Assembly (NCBI RefSeq): GCF_019703515.2
Contig: NC_059368.1
Location: 34,560,735 to 34,624,734, forward strand
Length of the DNA: 64,000 bases
From: Myxocyprinus asiaticus
Lineage: Eukaryota; Chordata; Actinopteri; Cypriniformes; Catostomidae
Direction: 5' to 3'
Under the pieces are notes generated by a model. That model saw only the letters and a list, made by a program, of their open reading frames with translations. It was not told the DNA's origin and searched no databases. Positions 1 to 11,730 of the stretch are shown here, one piece after another. Numbering within the stretch: the first letter of the stretch is position 1; every line of letters starts with the position of its first letter. The position numbers and the translations under genes were made by a program.

Positions 1-1159
1 CTATCATCTCTACAGAAATAGAGTGAACAAGTGTCTCCTCCTCAGAGTCACAGCATGTCATTAACACTGTGTGTTTGAACCCGCAATGACCAAGAACATT
101 TGCCATTAGAAAAAACTTTAAATTAAAGTGGAACAGAGCACTTTGCGTTCACTATCAAAATCCTTGACTAAACTTTTGCAGGACCGCAGTCATAACATAT
201 TCTTCTTCATGCACTCTTCAGGAATTGCTCTGACTGTGGTCTGCAATGCAGTTCAGTAATGGTCTGAATTGATTTGGAGAGCTCAAATAATGCACTGTTG
301 CACTGGAAAATGAGACACAAAAATGCAGCTTTCAAGGAATTTCTATATTCGCATACAATTTCCTTATTAGTACAATTTTATTAAACTTTAAAGTGCACAG
401 TAATCATGGCTTTTTCAAATAATCGCAGTTAGATCAAAAGATTGCAATCAGGAGATTCAATTATCACAGCAGGCCTAGATTTATGCTTTTAGTTTACAGT
501 TTTATTGTAGGTCTACTATTTTAACCTTATCAAAGATTACTTGGATTGTCTGAGGCAGAAAATATGAATAAATAATAATAATAATAATAATAAAGGGTCT
601 TGAGCTCGTATTAGCCATATCAAGAATTTCCCATCTCCTCCTTGCCCATCCTTTAACTGTTCCAGTAACTTTTAATACGTTTTTAATCTTGGACCTCTTT
701 ATTTTTTTCTCACTGAAACACTGAATGTCCAGTAATGTCTCATGTACAACCACCAGCCAAAAAACTGAATGGGACAGACATTCTGCATTTCTTTCTTTAG
801 GGTCGTGTGACAATAATAACTTATGTCATAGTATACAGTACATCTAAAAAATTATATTGTTCTTTGACTTTTGCATATTTTTTGTTTGGCCATTATATTG
901 AATTTAGATTAATGGTAATGGTAATGTTTGTGGCATATCTATTTTAGAAAAAGCAAAAAGCAAAAAAAAAAAAAAGAGATCAGTGACCAAGTCAACAATG
1001 TATAGAGATGACAAACGCATCTGAAATTGTTCAGGTAAGATCATATTTGACACTGACATTAAGGATTTTTTTTTATTTTTATGATATGATTCTTTTGTTC
1101 TGGCTGACTGGACCAATGTCTGAATGTTTGACAGCAGTCATTAAATTAACTGCAACAAT
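1..1159. other. AT-rich stretch without recognisable gene
   Basis: No reading frame here resembles a protein I know; the open frames are short and follow A/T-rich runs. A short (AAT)n microsatellite lies at 571-593 and a poly-A run near 963-976. I see no splice-flanked exon. Confidence 0.6.
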
Positions 1160-1245
1160 TGCATACTTCATAGAAAATTAAAAAACCTCATACAATATCC
1201 AGTATGACCTCCTCAGGTTGACGATCAACATTTTCTGAAGTTTAT
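1160..1245 (+). repeat. Direct repeat flanking LINE copy A (left copy)
   Basis: About 70 bp here matches 5,222-5,295, on the other side of the LINE, at roughly 75 percent by eye. Both contain CTCATA, AATAT and CCTCAGG in the same order and spacing. This may be an old dispersed repeat or a local duplication. Confidence 0.4.
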
Positions 1246-1570
1246 CAAAAATCAAATCAAATCACTTTATTGTCACACAGCCATATACACAAGTGCAATG
1301 GTGTGTGAAATTCTTGGGTGCAGTTCCAATCAACATAGCAGTCGTGACAGTGATGAGACATATACCAATTTACAATAACATCAAATTAACACAACACAAT
1401 TTAAACATCTGTTATACACATAATTACACTCAACAATATACAAATAACATACACTGTACAGTATACAATACGCTGTTTTTGTTTTTGTTTTTTGTTTTTT
1501 TTTTGTTTTTTACTATATAGATACTCATTATTCAATAAAAATTAAAAATTAAAATATATATATAAAAAAA

Positions 1571-1629
<59 letters not shown>
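1571..1629. repeat. (TA)n microsatellite in LINE 3' UTR
   Basis: Nearly pure TA dinucleotides for about 58 bp, within the 3' UTR of LINE copy A. The second copy has only a short, interrupted TATATA tract at the same place (about 50,460-50,480), so this tract has expanded after insertion. Confidence 0.95.
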
Positions 1630-1631
<2 letters not shown>

Positions 1632-1791
1632 AATGTACAGTATTGTACTGTATTGACATTCAGGCTGTCGGTTGATAGTCAGTTGTTAAGAGAGACATAA
1701 TATAATAATAATATAATTTATGACAGTCCGGTGTGAGATATAAGAGTAAGGGTAATAAAGCGCGGTGCTGATGTATATTGATCATGAGAGA

Positions 1792-4731
1792 TCAAGAGTT
1801 CAGAAGTCTGATTGCTTGGGGGAAGAAGCTATCATGGAGTCGGCTGGTGCGGGTCCTGATGCTGCGATACCGCCTACCTGATGGTAGCAGTAAGAACAGC
1901 CCATGGCTCGGGTGGCTGGAGTCTCTGATGATCCTCCGAGCTTTTTTCACACACCGCCTTGTATATATTTCCTGGAGGGAGGGAAGCTCACCTCCGATGA
2001 TGTGTTTGGCAGTTCGCACCACACTTTGCAGTGCTTTGCGGTTGTGGGCGGTGCTATTGCCGTACCAGGCGGAGATACAGCCAGTCAGGATGCTCTCCAC
2101 AGTGCAGGTGTAGAACCGTGTGAGGATGTGGCGGTTCATTCCAAACTTCCTCAGCCGTCTCAGGAAGAAGAGGCGCTGATGAGCCTTCTTCACAACGACT
2201 TCAGTGTGGATGGACCATGTGAGTTCCTCAGTGATGTGGACACCCAGGAACTTGAAGCTGCTGACTCTCTCCACTGGTGCTCCATTGATGGTGATGGGAC
2301 TGTGTTCTCTGTCTTTTCTTCTGAAGTCCACCACAAGCTCCTTTGTCTTACTGACGTTGAGGGAGAGGTTGTGCTCCTGACACCAGTGTGTCAGAGTGTG
2401 CACCTCCTCTCTGTAGGCTGTTTCATCATTGTCAGTGATCAGACCTACCACCGTCATGTCATCAGCAAACTTAATGATGGCATTGGAGCTATGTGATGCC
2501 ACACAGTCATGTGTGTACAAGGAATACAGTAGTGGGCTGAGAACACAGCCCTGTGGGGCTCCAGTGTTGAGGATCAGCGATGAGGAGATGTTGCTGCCTA
2601 TTCTAACCACCTGGCGTCTGCTTGACAGGAAGTCCAGGATCCAGCTGCACAGCGAGCTGTTTAAGCCCAGAGCCCGGAGTTTCTCATCTAGCTTGGAGGG
2701 CACTATGCTGTTGAATGCTGAGCTGTAGTCTACAAACAACATTCTCACATAAGTGTTCTTTTTTTCCAGGTGGGAGAGAGCAGTGTGTATTGTAGATGCA
2801 ATGGCATCATCAGTGGAGCGGTTGTTGCGGTAAGCAAACTGCAGCGGGTCAAGATTGAGTGGCAATACAGAGCAGATGTAATCTCTGATTAGTCTCTCAA
2901 AACATTTGCTGATGATGGGGGTCAGAGCAACAGGATGCCAGTCATTTAAACAAGTTATTTTTGATTGTTTTGGAACAGGCACAATGGTGGATGTTTTAAA
3001 GCATGTGGGGACTACAGACAAAGAGAGGGAAAGGTTGAAAATGTCCGTAAAAACACCAGCCAGCTGGTTCGCGCACGCTCTGATGACGCGGCCCGGAATG
3101 CCGTCTGGGCCCGCGGCTTTGCGGATATTCACCCGTCGGGAGGATCGGGTTACATCCGCTACAGGGACGGAGAGTGAACTAACCTCTGTAGCTTCAGCCG
3201 CGAGAGCTCTCTCCGCGAGGGCGGTGTTATTTCCCTCGAAACGAGCATAAAAAGTATTTAGCTCATCCGGTAGAGAGGCAGCGGTGTTCATGGCAGAGTT
3301 TTTATTCCCTTTAAAGTCCGTGATGATGTTAATTCCCTGCCACATGCTTCTAGAGTTGGTGGTGTTAAACTGTCCTTCAATCTTGCTCCTGTACTGGCGT
3401 TTTGCTGTTTTGATAGTTTTTCGGAGGGCATAACTGGCTTGTTTATGCTCCTCCGCGTTCCCGGAATTAAAAGCAGAGGTCCGCACATTAAGTGCCGCGC
3501 GAACATCGCTATTGATCCACGGCTTCTGATTCGGATAGATTCGTACAGTTCTGGTCGGAATCACTTCCTCTACGCACGTTCTGATGAAACACATTACGCT
3601 ATCAGCGTAAAGCTCGATGTCGTCATCAGAGGCGGACCGGAACATCTCCCAGTCCGTGTGATCAAAACAGTCTTGTAGCATAGAATCTGATTGGTCCGAC
3701 CAGCACTGGATCGTTCTGAGGGTGGGTGCTTCCTGTTTCAGTTTCTGCCTGTAAGCGTGCAGAAGCAGAATGGAAGAGTGGTCCGATTTGCCAAATGGTG
3801 GGTGGGGGAGGGATTTGTAGCCATCCCGGAAGGGAGAGTAGCAATGATCCAAAACCCGGTCCCCTCGTGTGTTGAAACTAATGTGCTGGTGATATTTTGG
3901 AGCAACTGATTTGAAACTGGCTTTATTAAAGTCCCCGGTCACAATGAACGCGGCCTCAGGGTGTGCGGTTTCCTGCTCACTTATAATCCCATACAGTTCC
4001 TTGAGTGCCCGGTCTGTGTCGGCTTGTGGCGGGATGTACACAACTGTGATAATGACCGCTGTGAATTCCCTCGGTAGCCAGAATGGTCGACACAGAAGCA
4101 TAAGAAATTCCAGATCAGGAGAACAGAAAGACTTGATGGAATGTACGTTCCTCTGATCACACCAGGATTTGTTGATCATAAAACATACACCACCTCCTCT
4201 AGTTTTACCTGAGAGGTCTTTCGCTCTGTCCGCTCGGTGCATGGAGAACCCCGTGGGTTCGATGGCTGAGTCTGGAATCTCCGCAGACATCCAAGTTTCC
4301 GTAAGGCAGATAATGCAGCAGTCCCTCGTCTCTCGTTGGAAAGAGATCCGCGCTTTCAGCTCGCAGAGCTTGTTATCCAGAGACTGAACATTTGCCAGTA
4401 GAATAGTGGGTAGCGGGGGTCGATTTGCGCAGCGTCTTACTCTGATGAGAACGCCGGCTCTGTTTCCCCTTTTCCTCCTGCGTTTCCGCGGCCGTGCTGT
4501 CCAGACAAAGGGCTCCGCTTGCGTGTTTGTAAACAGCGGGTCGGCATTGAGGAATGTGAAGTCCGGTTTTCGGTGTGAGATCGTTGAACCAATGTCCAAA
4601 AGTGTTTGTCTGTCGTAGACAATAAGGCAGACAACATCCAAGACAAAAAACATAAGAATTGTAAACAAAACAAACAAAACATTGCTATGTTGTGTCGGAG
4701 CTCGCAACGCAGCAGCCATACTCGGCGCCAT
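1792..4731 (-). CDS. LINE endonuclease-reverse transcriptase, intact frame
   Basis: A 979-residue frame counted from [10 protein letters not shown]; an in-frame ATG 51 bases upstream would give 996, but the downstream ATG is shared with the second copy and sits at the conserved 5' motif. The N-terminus has a hydrophobic stretch (about residues 20-40, [15 protein letters not shown]). An APE-type endonuclease follows, with [23 protein letters not shown] and SDHSS holding the expected catalytic N, E, D/N and SDH residues. The reverse transcriptase has [25 protein letters not shown] and the catalytic FADD. The C-terminus ends in a conserved [12 protein letters not shown]...RLLNS block typical of fish L2/CR1 proteins. 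No stop or frameshift interrupts it, so it may be a competent copy. It would nick DNA and copy its own RNA by target-primed reverse transcription. Confidence 0.9.
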   Translation of the reverse strand: MAPSMAAALRAPTQHSNVLFVLFTILMFFVLDVVCLIVYDRQTLLDIGSTISHRKPDFTFLNADPLFTNTQAEPFVWTARPRKRRRKRGNRAGVLIRVRRCANRPPLPTILLANVQSLDNKLCELKARISFQRETRDCCIICLTETWMSAEIPDSAIEPTGFSMHRADRAKDLSGKTRGGGVCFMINKSWCDQRNVHSIKSFCSPDLEFLMLLCRPFWLPREFTAVIITVVYIPPQADTDRALKELYGIISEQETAHPEAAFIVTGDFNKASFKSVAPKYHQHISFNTRGDRVLDHCYSPFRDGYKSLPHPPFGKSDHSSILLLHAYRQKLKQEAPTLRTIQCWSDQSDSMLQDCFDHTDWEMFRSASDDDIELYADSVMCFIRTCVEEVIPTRTVRIYPNQKPWINSDVRAALNVRTSAFNSGNAEEHKQASYALRKTIKTAKRQYRSKIEGQFNTTNSRSMWQGINIITDFKGNKNSAMNTAASLPDELNTFYARFEGNNTALAERALAAEATEVSSLSVPVADVTRSSRRVNIRKAAGPDGIPGRVIRACANQLAGVFTDIFNLSLSLSVVPTCFKTSTIVPVPKQSKITCLNDWHPVALTPIISKCFERLIRDYICSVLPLNLDPLQFAYRNNRSTDDAIASTIHTALSHLEKKNTYVRMLFVDYSSAFNSIVPSKLDEKLRALGLNSSLCSWILDFLSSRRQVVRIGSNISSSLILNTGAPQGCVLSPLLYSLYTHDCVASHSSNAIIKFADDMTVVGLITDNDETAYREEVHTLTHWCQEHNLSLNVSKTKELVVDFRRKDREHSPITINGAPVERVSSFKFLGVHITEELTWSIHTEVVVKKAHQRLFFLRRLRKFGMNRHILTRFYTCTVESILTGCISAWYGNSTAHNRKALQSVVRTAKHIIGGELPSLQEIYTRRCVKKARRIIRDSSHPSHGLFLLLPSGRRYRSIRTRTSRLHDSFFPQAIRLLNS

Positions 4732-4737
4732 CTTGAG

Positions 4738-7430
4738 TCTAAATGCACAAAACATCCATTTTAACATCCATTCACAGACCATTTCATAAAAAAGAAAACA
4801 GTTTAGAGTTTTAGACTCCGTTTTTGTGCCTTATTCATGGTCAAAGCAAACAAAAGGCATTTTACAATGTCATCTCAGACTTTTGGACCCCAATGCAAAC
4901 ATATTAGTATACACAAATAATAGACTGTGTATGAAAACATGTTGCTTTCTAGAACATTTTGTGATCTTTCAGCAACATTGACACATTTAATCCTGATTAT
5001 TACATTAAACTTTAATGGAACAAACTATGTTGATACATTAATTATCAAACAGAAGCAAGTTATTAAGAGATTAGTGGAACTACATGAGCAGATGTTGCTG
5101 GAGTCTTTAATTCCAGATCCAGTACTGGACATTCCACTCATTCTACTATTTAGATATTTTGAAATTGTATTAAGTGACACATTTTGATAGCAGTGTTGCA
5201 AAAATGTCAAACCTTGTTGAAAATATATTGAAAATAAAAAAGCTCATATAATATTTAGTGTAACCTTCCTCAGGCTGACAAACATATTCTAAAGGTTTGG
5301 CACTGATCATCTGATGACTAAGAGAAAAATGAAATATATTTCAGGCCCTATGTTGTACCTTATTCAGGGAAAGTGTCTTTTTTTCTCTTCACTCTTCCAA
5401 AATCTTTTGAAATGAGCTTTTAAAAATGTTTATTTAGAGTTTGTCCAAGTGGCATGCGATAAGCACAGACTGTGGACAACTAATGCACATCTCCTTCACA
5501 TCTGGGCCCTGGGGCTCCTGTGTCCCAGCACCAGTTTGACGGAAATTAAACCAGATGGTAGTCAGACCATCCCCTCAAGTAAGAGTCCTGAGACAGTGTG
5601 CACATCTGTGTGAACAATTACCCAGGCCAAATGCCCTGTTCTGGCCACTACAAGCTCCGAGACATTTGGACAGAAAGGCGAGGTGTAATGACTGACAGCC
5701 CTACCACACCTCCCATTGTTTAATCTTAAAGTGTGTGTTCAATGGAAGTTAAAACAGCCATGATGAGATATCCGGTGTGTGTGAGAGAGTGAAAAACTCC
5801 CTGCAGTTACTTTTGTTGCGATTCTTTATTTTCATGCTCTGATGGTGCATGTGGCCAGATGCTGCAGTGGTCTCCAGTTGAAAGAGGGACCTCAAAGAGG
5901 GAAAACTCTCTCCTGCTTACTGCCAGCATCATTACTTACAGCTTAAGACTAATCCTGAGCTCAAGATTCTTTCTATTTAATCTTAAACTTGAGAGCCAAA
6001 CAGTAACTGCTGCACTCCACCTTACAGGCACTGTTGACTGTATGCAGCAATGCATGGCTCTCTAATAGATTAATCAGAGAAGAAAAGGGTTTGCAATGTA
6101 AGAACTAAGGAGTATTTATTCAATGGTGCTTGAGGTCTCCAACCTGACCTTGGCCCGACGTGAACCAAGAACCTACCAGGTTCATGCCAGTTTTTCAAGA
6201 AGGACTTCTGGTTATGGCAATAGTTTTTTTCCCTTCTCCTCTGGTGTGCTGAGGGGCCTCCTTGCCTTGTATATGTACTGTTACAATAATGTAACGTTGC
6301 CTACGATGCTTACATAAAATACAGCCTATCGCAACAGTACTTGCTAGGAGAAGAAATTATAAAGAAAGTAAGTGACTTTGGGTTCAGGCTTAAAATCTGA
6401 CGTTACCATTCGGGCCAGGTAGTGTCGGGCCACATGGTCTCGGGTACAGGTCAGTTTCAGGTTTCATTTTAAGGCAGCGGCAACATTTTTGTAAAATGAT
6501 ATAACGTGGTTTACTGTATTGAAAAGATGACAAGGAAATTCATTTTCCCCCTTTTTTTAGTTCTGTACAAAAAAGATAGTCAGACAGGTTTGGAACAACA
6601 TGAAGGTGAGTAAATTATGGCAGAATTCCCTATTTTGGGAAAACTATTCCTTTAGTTACTACACTACACCACACCACACCACTCGAACACAGTAGAGCCT
6701 CAAATAATGCAGGGAGGAAGAGTGACAGGGAGTTCTGTCACAGTGTGGAGAGGAAGAACATGTCCCGATCCACACAAGACATAGCTGCTGTATGTGTCTT
6801 TTACATTTATTAAAATGTAAAAACAGAGAGAAAGAGAGAAATTGGTTCTGATTCTCAATTCTACACTAGTTTTCAAAATTACAGACCCTCTCTCTGCTCT
6901 CTATGCTCTGCCAGTTCTCTCTCTCTCTACCCTGCTCCTCCTCTTCTCCCTCTCTCTTCTCTCTTCCATATCTCCCTTCCTCTCGTTTATTCATCCCATT
7001 CTGACACCATGGCTTTGCAGATCTAGCACTTCATTACACACACACAGACACCACACACACATGCTCACCCACATACAAATCCACCCTCCAGCTGGAGTTC
7101 AAAGACTGTATATAAGTGAGTTTCTCATCTCTGCCGCTTTTGCTGAAAATGGTGCCACAGCAGGTTGTGGAATGGAAAATTTAGGCAAAAGGTGATGTGC
7201 AGCAAGCACAACAAAAAGACAGAAAGAAGGAGAGGAAAAAGGAGAGGAAGGTCTGCAAATGGTTTGTTGAAACATCTTCAAACCACCTTGTCGACATTTA
7301 ACAACAAATAATTATCTTCAAAATAAAGGTTCCAAAATGGTTTCACAGCACAATTTCAAAAGAGAGCCCTTTAATTTCCATGGTTCTTTAGAAAAACTGA
7401 TTCTTTATTCTTTTTATATTCCACATTTTA
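4738..7430. other. Long stretch without recognisable gene
   Basis: No supported coding region. 5,222-5,295 is the right-hand partner of the repeat at 1,160-1,245. 5,480-5,760 is less AT-rich and looks unique, but I see no coding signature. 6,890-7,000 is CT-rich low-complexity sequence. Short open frames (for example near 5,860-6,065 and 6,840-7,195) have no recognisable domain and the latter simply follows the CT-rich tract. Confidence 0.5.
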
Positions 7431-7434
7431 AAAT

Positions 7435-8025
7435 TGTTTCACTTTACATTAATTTTCCATTTGTTAAGGGTTTATAAATGAGTTAATTAATGACTAATAC
7501 TGTAAGTAATTTACAAATGCATTATAAATCATTAATGTTCATATCAACATGAACAAAGGGCGACTTTTATTCAATACTTTTCAAAAAGTGAGCGTTTTAA
7601 GTGAGCATGTTATAAATGCTTAATAAATACAGTTATTCATACTTATATTCATCAAAAACATAAAATGCCTTAATTCATGACTTTAAAAAAACGTATTATA
7701 GTGAGATTAAAAGGTGGGACTGTGTCATTGTGCCACACTGAACTGAATGTACTGTAAATATATAGGTTTCTAATGTTGGCAGCTTCTTATTAAATAATTT
7801 ATATATTGTCCACTTTACATTAAGGTACATTTTCAAAATTAATTAATGTTGAATAAGTGTTATTAAACATTTATAGCACAAGATGTAAAATGTCACCCTC
7901 TTATGCATGTTGTTATAACTGCATATTAATGATTTACATTGCATTTTTGAATGACTTATTAGACATTAATGAACCCCTTTATAAACCCTTAACAAAGTGA
8001 ACGTTAATGGAAAGTGTTACATTTA
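7435..8025. mobile_element. Palindromic MITE-like element
   Basis: The two ends are imperfect inverted repeats of about 100 bp. The left contains CACTTTACATTA and GTTAAGGGTTTATAAA; the right contains the complements TTTATAAACCCTTAAC and a matching TCCATTAACG-type end. The interior repeats CACTTTACATTAAGG near 7,811. There is no coding capacity. The ends resemble the abundant fish hAT-type non-autonomous elements starting with ACTTTACAATAAGG; the superfamily is inferred only from that. Confidence 0.7.
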
Positions 8026-8269
8026 GAATAATAGTGAAGTCACCATCAAACTATGAAATAACACACATTTGTTTTATATCTGAGCTTCTTCAAAGATACA
8101 ACCCTTGATTACGGCAGCCTAGACTGCAGCTCTGCAAACTCTGGGCGTTCTCTCAACTTCATGAGGTTTTTAAAAAAGTGTTAAATAAGCTGATCTGAAA
8201 AACCTACAATGTGATATCAAAGAAACATACAGCCAACTCAAGACCCTATACAATAAATAAAATGGTTCT

Positions 8270-8825
8270 TGATGAAAATAACAATTCCTTTATATAGCAC
8301 GTTTCTCACTCTCAAAGCATTTTACAGAGAGTGGGAAACTTTCTCAACCACCTGGTGTGAAGTATCCACCTGGATTATTCGACAGCAGCTACAGTACACC
8401 AGAACGCCAACCACACATCAGCTATCAGTGGAGAGAAGACAGACTGATGTAGCCAATCTGTGTATATGGGGATAATTAGGAGCCCATGATTGATAGAGGC
8501 CAATGGGCAAATTGGACCAGGACATCCTCATTCTTTTTAAGAAAATTCCTGGGATTTCAGGTCACCAGAGCAAGCCGGGACCACAATTTAACATCTTAGC
8601 CAAAGGACATTGCACTGTGTACAGTATAGTGTCCCTATCACTATACTGGGGTATTAGGACATGCACTGACTACTGTGTGAGCAACCCCTGCTGACCTCAT
8701 TAACAACTCTTTCAACGGCAAGCTTAGTAATCCTCAGAAGGTCTCCCATCCAGGTAATAACCAGGCTCAACCCTGCTTAGCTACAGCAGAAAACCAGGTG
8801 ATATCTTCAAGGTGATCTTGAGCTT
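8270..8825 (-). mobile_element. SINE3-like element with 5S rRNA-derived head
   Basis: Read on the minus strand, 8,733-8,795 matches the internal promoter half of 5S rRNA: AGCTAAGCAGGGT, GCCTGGTT and TGGATGGGAGACC occur in the right order and spacing. The body downstream (CACTATACTGGGG, GGCCAATGGGCAAAT) is the one usual for the widespread fish SINE3-type repeat. The element would be transcribed by RNA polymerase III from the 5S-like A, IE and C boxes and mobilised by a LINE. The far end near 8,270 is approximate. Confidence 0.75.
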
Positions 8826-9739
8826 CTTGTCTTGAATAATGTTTTTTATGAGTGTTTTTATTCCACTCCTCAAGAGAGTTTTTACTCAGTTTGTTCTAAA
8901 AAGAAGCCTCTGTAGTCAAATTGTCAGAATACGTGAAAGTACTTTCTACATTTCTTATCCATTATGAGCAGTTTGTTGTACAGAGTTTTTGCTTAAGTGC
9001 TCCCAATCAAGAAGAATGTGTGCTTGCCCTGTCAACATTAAAGGTATAAAACTTGAAAAGTAGCATTTAAAAAAAAGCACAGCTAATTGCGAATGGACCA
9101 AAAATCGCAAACTATGTTCCCTGTGGTGCACATTCAGTTCTAAGCACTAACAAATCAAAGGGGCAGGATGACATCTGTCAGGGAAAAAAAATACAAATGG
9201 GCAAATTCCCTGAACACTTGCAATACTTTTGTGCATGGTATTTCAGTGAAAAAAAACCTGTGCCTTATTCATTAATCACCACAATTCAGCGTTACTAGGT
9301 TCTAAATGTACAGTTACAATTGTGTCCCACTGGTTACATTTGTGACAAAAATTTAGTTTGAAATTTGAAGGGTCTTAATCAAGTTGTGAATGTATTTTAC
9401 ACAGAGTTGTCAGTTATAAGTGAAAGTACAGACCTTTCTCAATTTCATGTCAGCATTTTTACCTGGGTGATGCAAATAATCTCATGACCAAAGCCATTAA
9501 ATTCCACTGTAAAATGAAAAGTGATGTCTGTGTCAAAACTCTCAAGGAAAACTGTCATAATACACATACAACTACCATATTCTTTTAAAGGGTCTATTAT
9601 TGATTCATTAATCAGATTGCTTTGGCTCATGTAAATCATGCTTACAGGATGAGTAATTGTAAGTGCAGTCTCAATTGTGACCAGTGAGAAAACAATGAGC
9701 CTCATTTTTGAATATGGGTAACTCACTGACTCCAATTAT
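8826..9739. other. AT-rich stretch, nothing recognised
   Basis: No supported gene. The 96-residue minus-strand frame at 9,445-9,735 has no recognised domain, and I see no matching splice sites or repeat structure. Confidence 0.5.
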
Positions 9740-9755
9740 ATAATTGCTGTTTTTT

Positions 9756-10182
9756 TGTTTTAGTTTTTTCCCCTTTTTCACCCAATTTGGAATGCCCAAT
9801 TCCCAGTGCGCTTTTAAGTCCTCGTGGTCACGTAGTGATTCGCCTCAATCCGGGTGGCGGAGGACGAATCCCAGTTGCCTCTGCCTCTGAGACCATCAAC
9901 CCGCGCATCTTATCACGTGGCTTGTTGAGCGCATTGCCATGATGGCTTCACGCCATCCACGCAGCATCTGCGCTCAACTCACCACGCGCCCCACCGACAA
10001 CGAACCACATTATAGCGACCACGAGGAGGTTACCCCATGTGACTCTACCCTCCCTAGCAACCGGGCCAATTTGGTTGCTTAGGAGACCTGGCTGGAGTCA
10101 CTCAGCACACCCTGGGATTTGAACTAGCGAACTCCAGGGGTGGTAGCCAGTGTCTTTTACCACTGAGCTACCCATGTCCCCC
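9756..10182 (-). mobile_element. tRNA-derived SINE with 16-bp target duplication
   Basis: On the minus strand the head reads GGGTAGCTCAGTGG (A box) and GTTCAAATCCC (B box), followed by a body with GCTTAGGAGACC-type, GGGTAGAGTCACATGG and CACGTGATAAGATGCGCGG blocks. It ends in an A-rich tail (T-rich on the plus strand at 9,756-9,775). The sequence ATAATTGCTGTTTTTT stands directly on both sides (9,740-9,755 and 10,183-10,198), a perfect target-site duplication. A second copy on the plus strand lies at 16,935-17,377. Confidence 0.92.
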
Positions 10183-10198
10183 ATAATTGCTGTTTTTT

Positions 10199-11399
10199 AA
10201 GTATTGTTACAATAAATTAAACAAGGTAACATTAAAATAAAATAATTTATTTTTGGTTTATCGTTTCCTTTTCCCTCTCAGTTGCCTGTTGGTGAAAAAA
10301 TAAAAAAAATACGCTGAATTATGTTAATTTATTGTTTGCAATTTTCTGTTGGGTTCTATTGAGCAACTTGGCAAAATTTGACTCTTTAGTTTCACAACAG
10401 TTACAATTGTGACCAAGAATAAATTTCATGCTTTCACTAACTTAGAAGAAGAAGAAAAAGACATACAGTTCGTTTCATTGGGCTATCCAAGAAGTAAAAT
10501 ACATGTGCCCACTTAGATAGGAATGTTTTGGGATTAAACGGGTGAATGTTGCATTATTACCTGGGAACTGCACAGTTTAATTTGCTGTCAGCACTGATTT
10601 TTAGCTATTTTTGAGCCTTTTCAGCGGGTGCAATTCATTCTTAGTGAATTCCCTCCAAAGATTGTGATTGCATTATTTAATATGTGGAATGTTATTGCTA
10701 ATGGTAAGAATAGCATGAATTACAGTCTTCACAAACACATGTGTTTGCATTTAATCAAGGGTAGGCAATGCATTGTACTGTGAATCCCACGCCCGCATAT
10801 AATGTTACTCTATTGCATGTGTTATTTAATCCCAATTCTTCATTTTTTTGCATTTAAAAGTAAAGCAAACAAATCCTAAAATGTTATTTTGATGTCACAA
10901 TAGGCTTTATTTTGAAAGGTTACAGATTTCTGCCAAAGGCTATAAATTGTGGTTCTTGAGGAGACAGGGAAAGTCCAGAATGACTGCTTTTTTCAGTATA
11001 AATGAGAGAGATCCGGGGTTTTGAGAAGGAAAACATAAAAGGCTACATTTAATCTGCAGTCTGAGCACTCTCATTCCCACCACTCCTCTTCTTTGTTGAG
11101 ATGATAGACCGGAGGTCAGCGGGGGAAATGAATCAACTGGATTTCTGCAGGCTTGGGGAAATGACTGTGCTCTGTGTCATCTTTGCTGACTATCCATATG
11201 ACTTATACAATTAAACTGTAAAAATTCAAGGACACCACAGAGTCAGACAGCCCACAAATACTGCACATGCGACTTAAAACAAACAACCAAACAAAGAAAG
11301 AAATCCACTGATCCGATCACATATCTCCCATTCACGTTTGCAACATGATTGGTTATATTGTCACCAAAGATTCTCAATTCTGATCTGTTTTTCTTAAAT
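10199..11399. other. AT-rich stretch, nothing recognised
   Basis: No supported coding region, RNA gene or repeat structure beyond short A/T runs. The 97-residue minus-strand frame at 11,243-11,536 runs into the MITE-like repeat at 11.4 kb and looks fortuitous. Confidence 0.45.
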
Positions 11400-11730
11400 A
11401 AAGTTGTGTGAAAGTGTGCAACTTGTGTGCCACTAGCGTCACCAAATCGAATTTGCAAAAATAGTGTTTTTAAATAGGTTTCCTGAAAACTCCTCCCATC
11501 TATCTTTTGGTCGACAAACAGATAGTCCCGCCCCATCTCACTCCAGTGGTTGAGGCAATGTCGCTGTTTTGGGCTCTGTTAGGATGCTCAGACAAACAGA
11601 GCAATTTTTTTATAGCACCACATAGCCACAGTGTTTACACTTTTAAGTGCAATCAACCAATGAGTAGCTTACTTACTGTATAATTGTCTCTGCACATAAA
11701 GCTGGCATATGAGAAAGTATGTATCTTTTA
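11400..11730. mobile_element. MITE-like dispersed repeat (copy 1)
   Basis: Contains GTGCCACTAGCGTCACCAAATCG, GAATTTGCAAAAATA, a GTCCCGCCCC block and, near the far end, CTTACTTACTGTATAATTGTCT with GCACATAAAGCTGG. The same landmarks in the same order occur at 52,680-52,870 and 55,100-55,140, so both are copies of one non-coding dispersed family. Limits are approximate. Confidence 0.55.

Larger units (their letters stand above)
1246..4737 (-). mobile_element. L2/CR1-type non-LTR retrotransposon, copy A, near full length
   Basis: A LINE on the minus strand. Its 3' end is a repeated (GATTT/TGATT)-type tail at 1,246-1,263, preceded by a UTR with a long (TA)n tract. Its single long frame encodes endonuclease and reverse transcriptase. 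A second copy at 47.38-52.35 kb aligns from the motif GACTCAAGATGGCGCC through the same 3' tail, and the two diverge just upstream of that motif, so the 5' end is placed near 4,737. The L2/CR1-like assignment rests on protein layout and tail; the exact family name is not certain. Confidence 0.88.

Noticed and set aside
1903..2496. Long plus-strand frames opposite LINE copy A
   Set aside because: Shadows of the minus-strand endonuclease-RT coding region; the same frames recur opposite copy B at 49.5-50.2 kb.
5859..6317. Two short open frames as a possible host gene
   Set aside because: No recognised domain, no convincing splice sites, length expected by chance.
8733..8800. Possible 5S rRNA gene
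   Set aside because: Only the internal promoter half matches; the 5' and 3' parts of 5S are absent and the body is a known SINE-type repeat.
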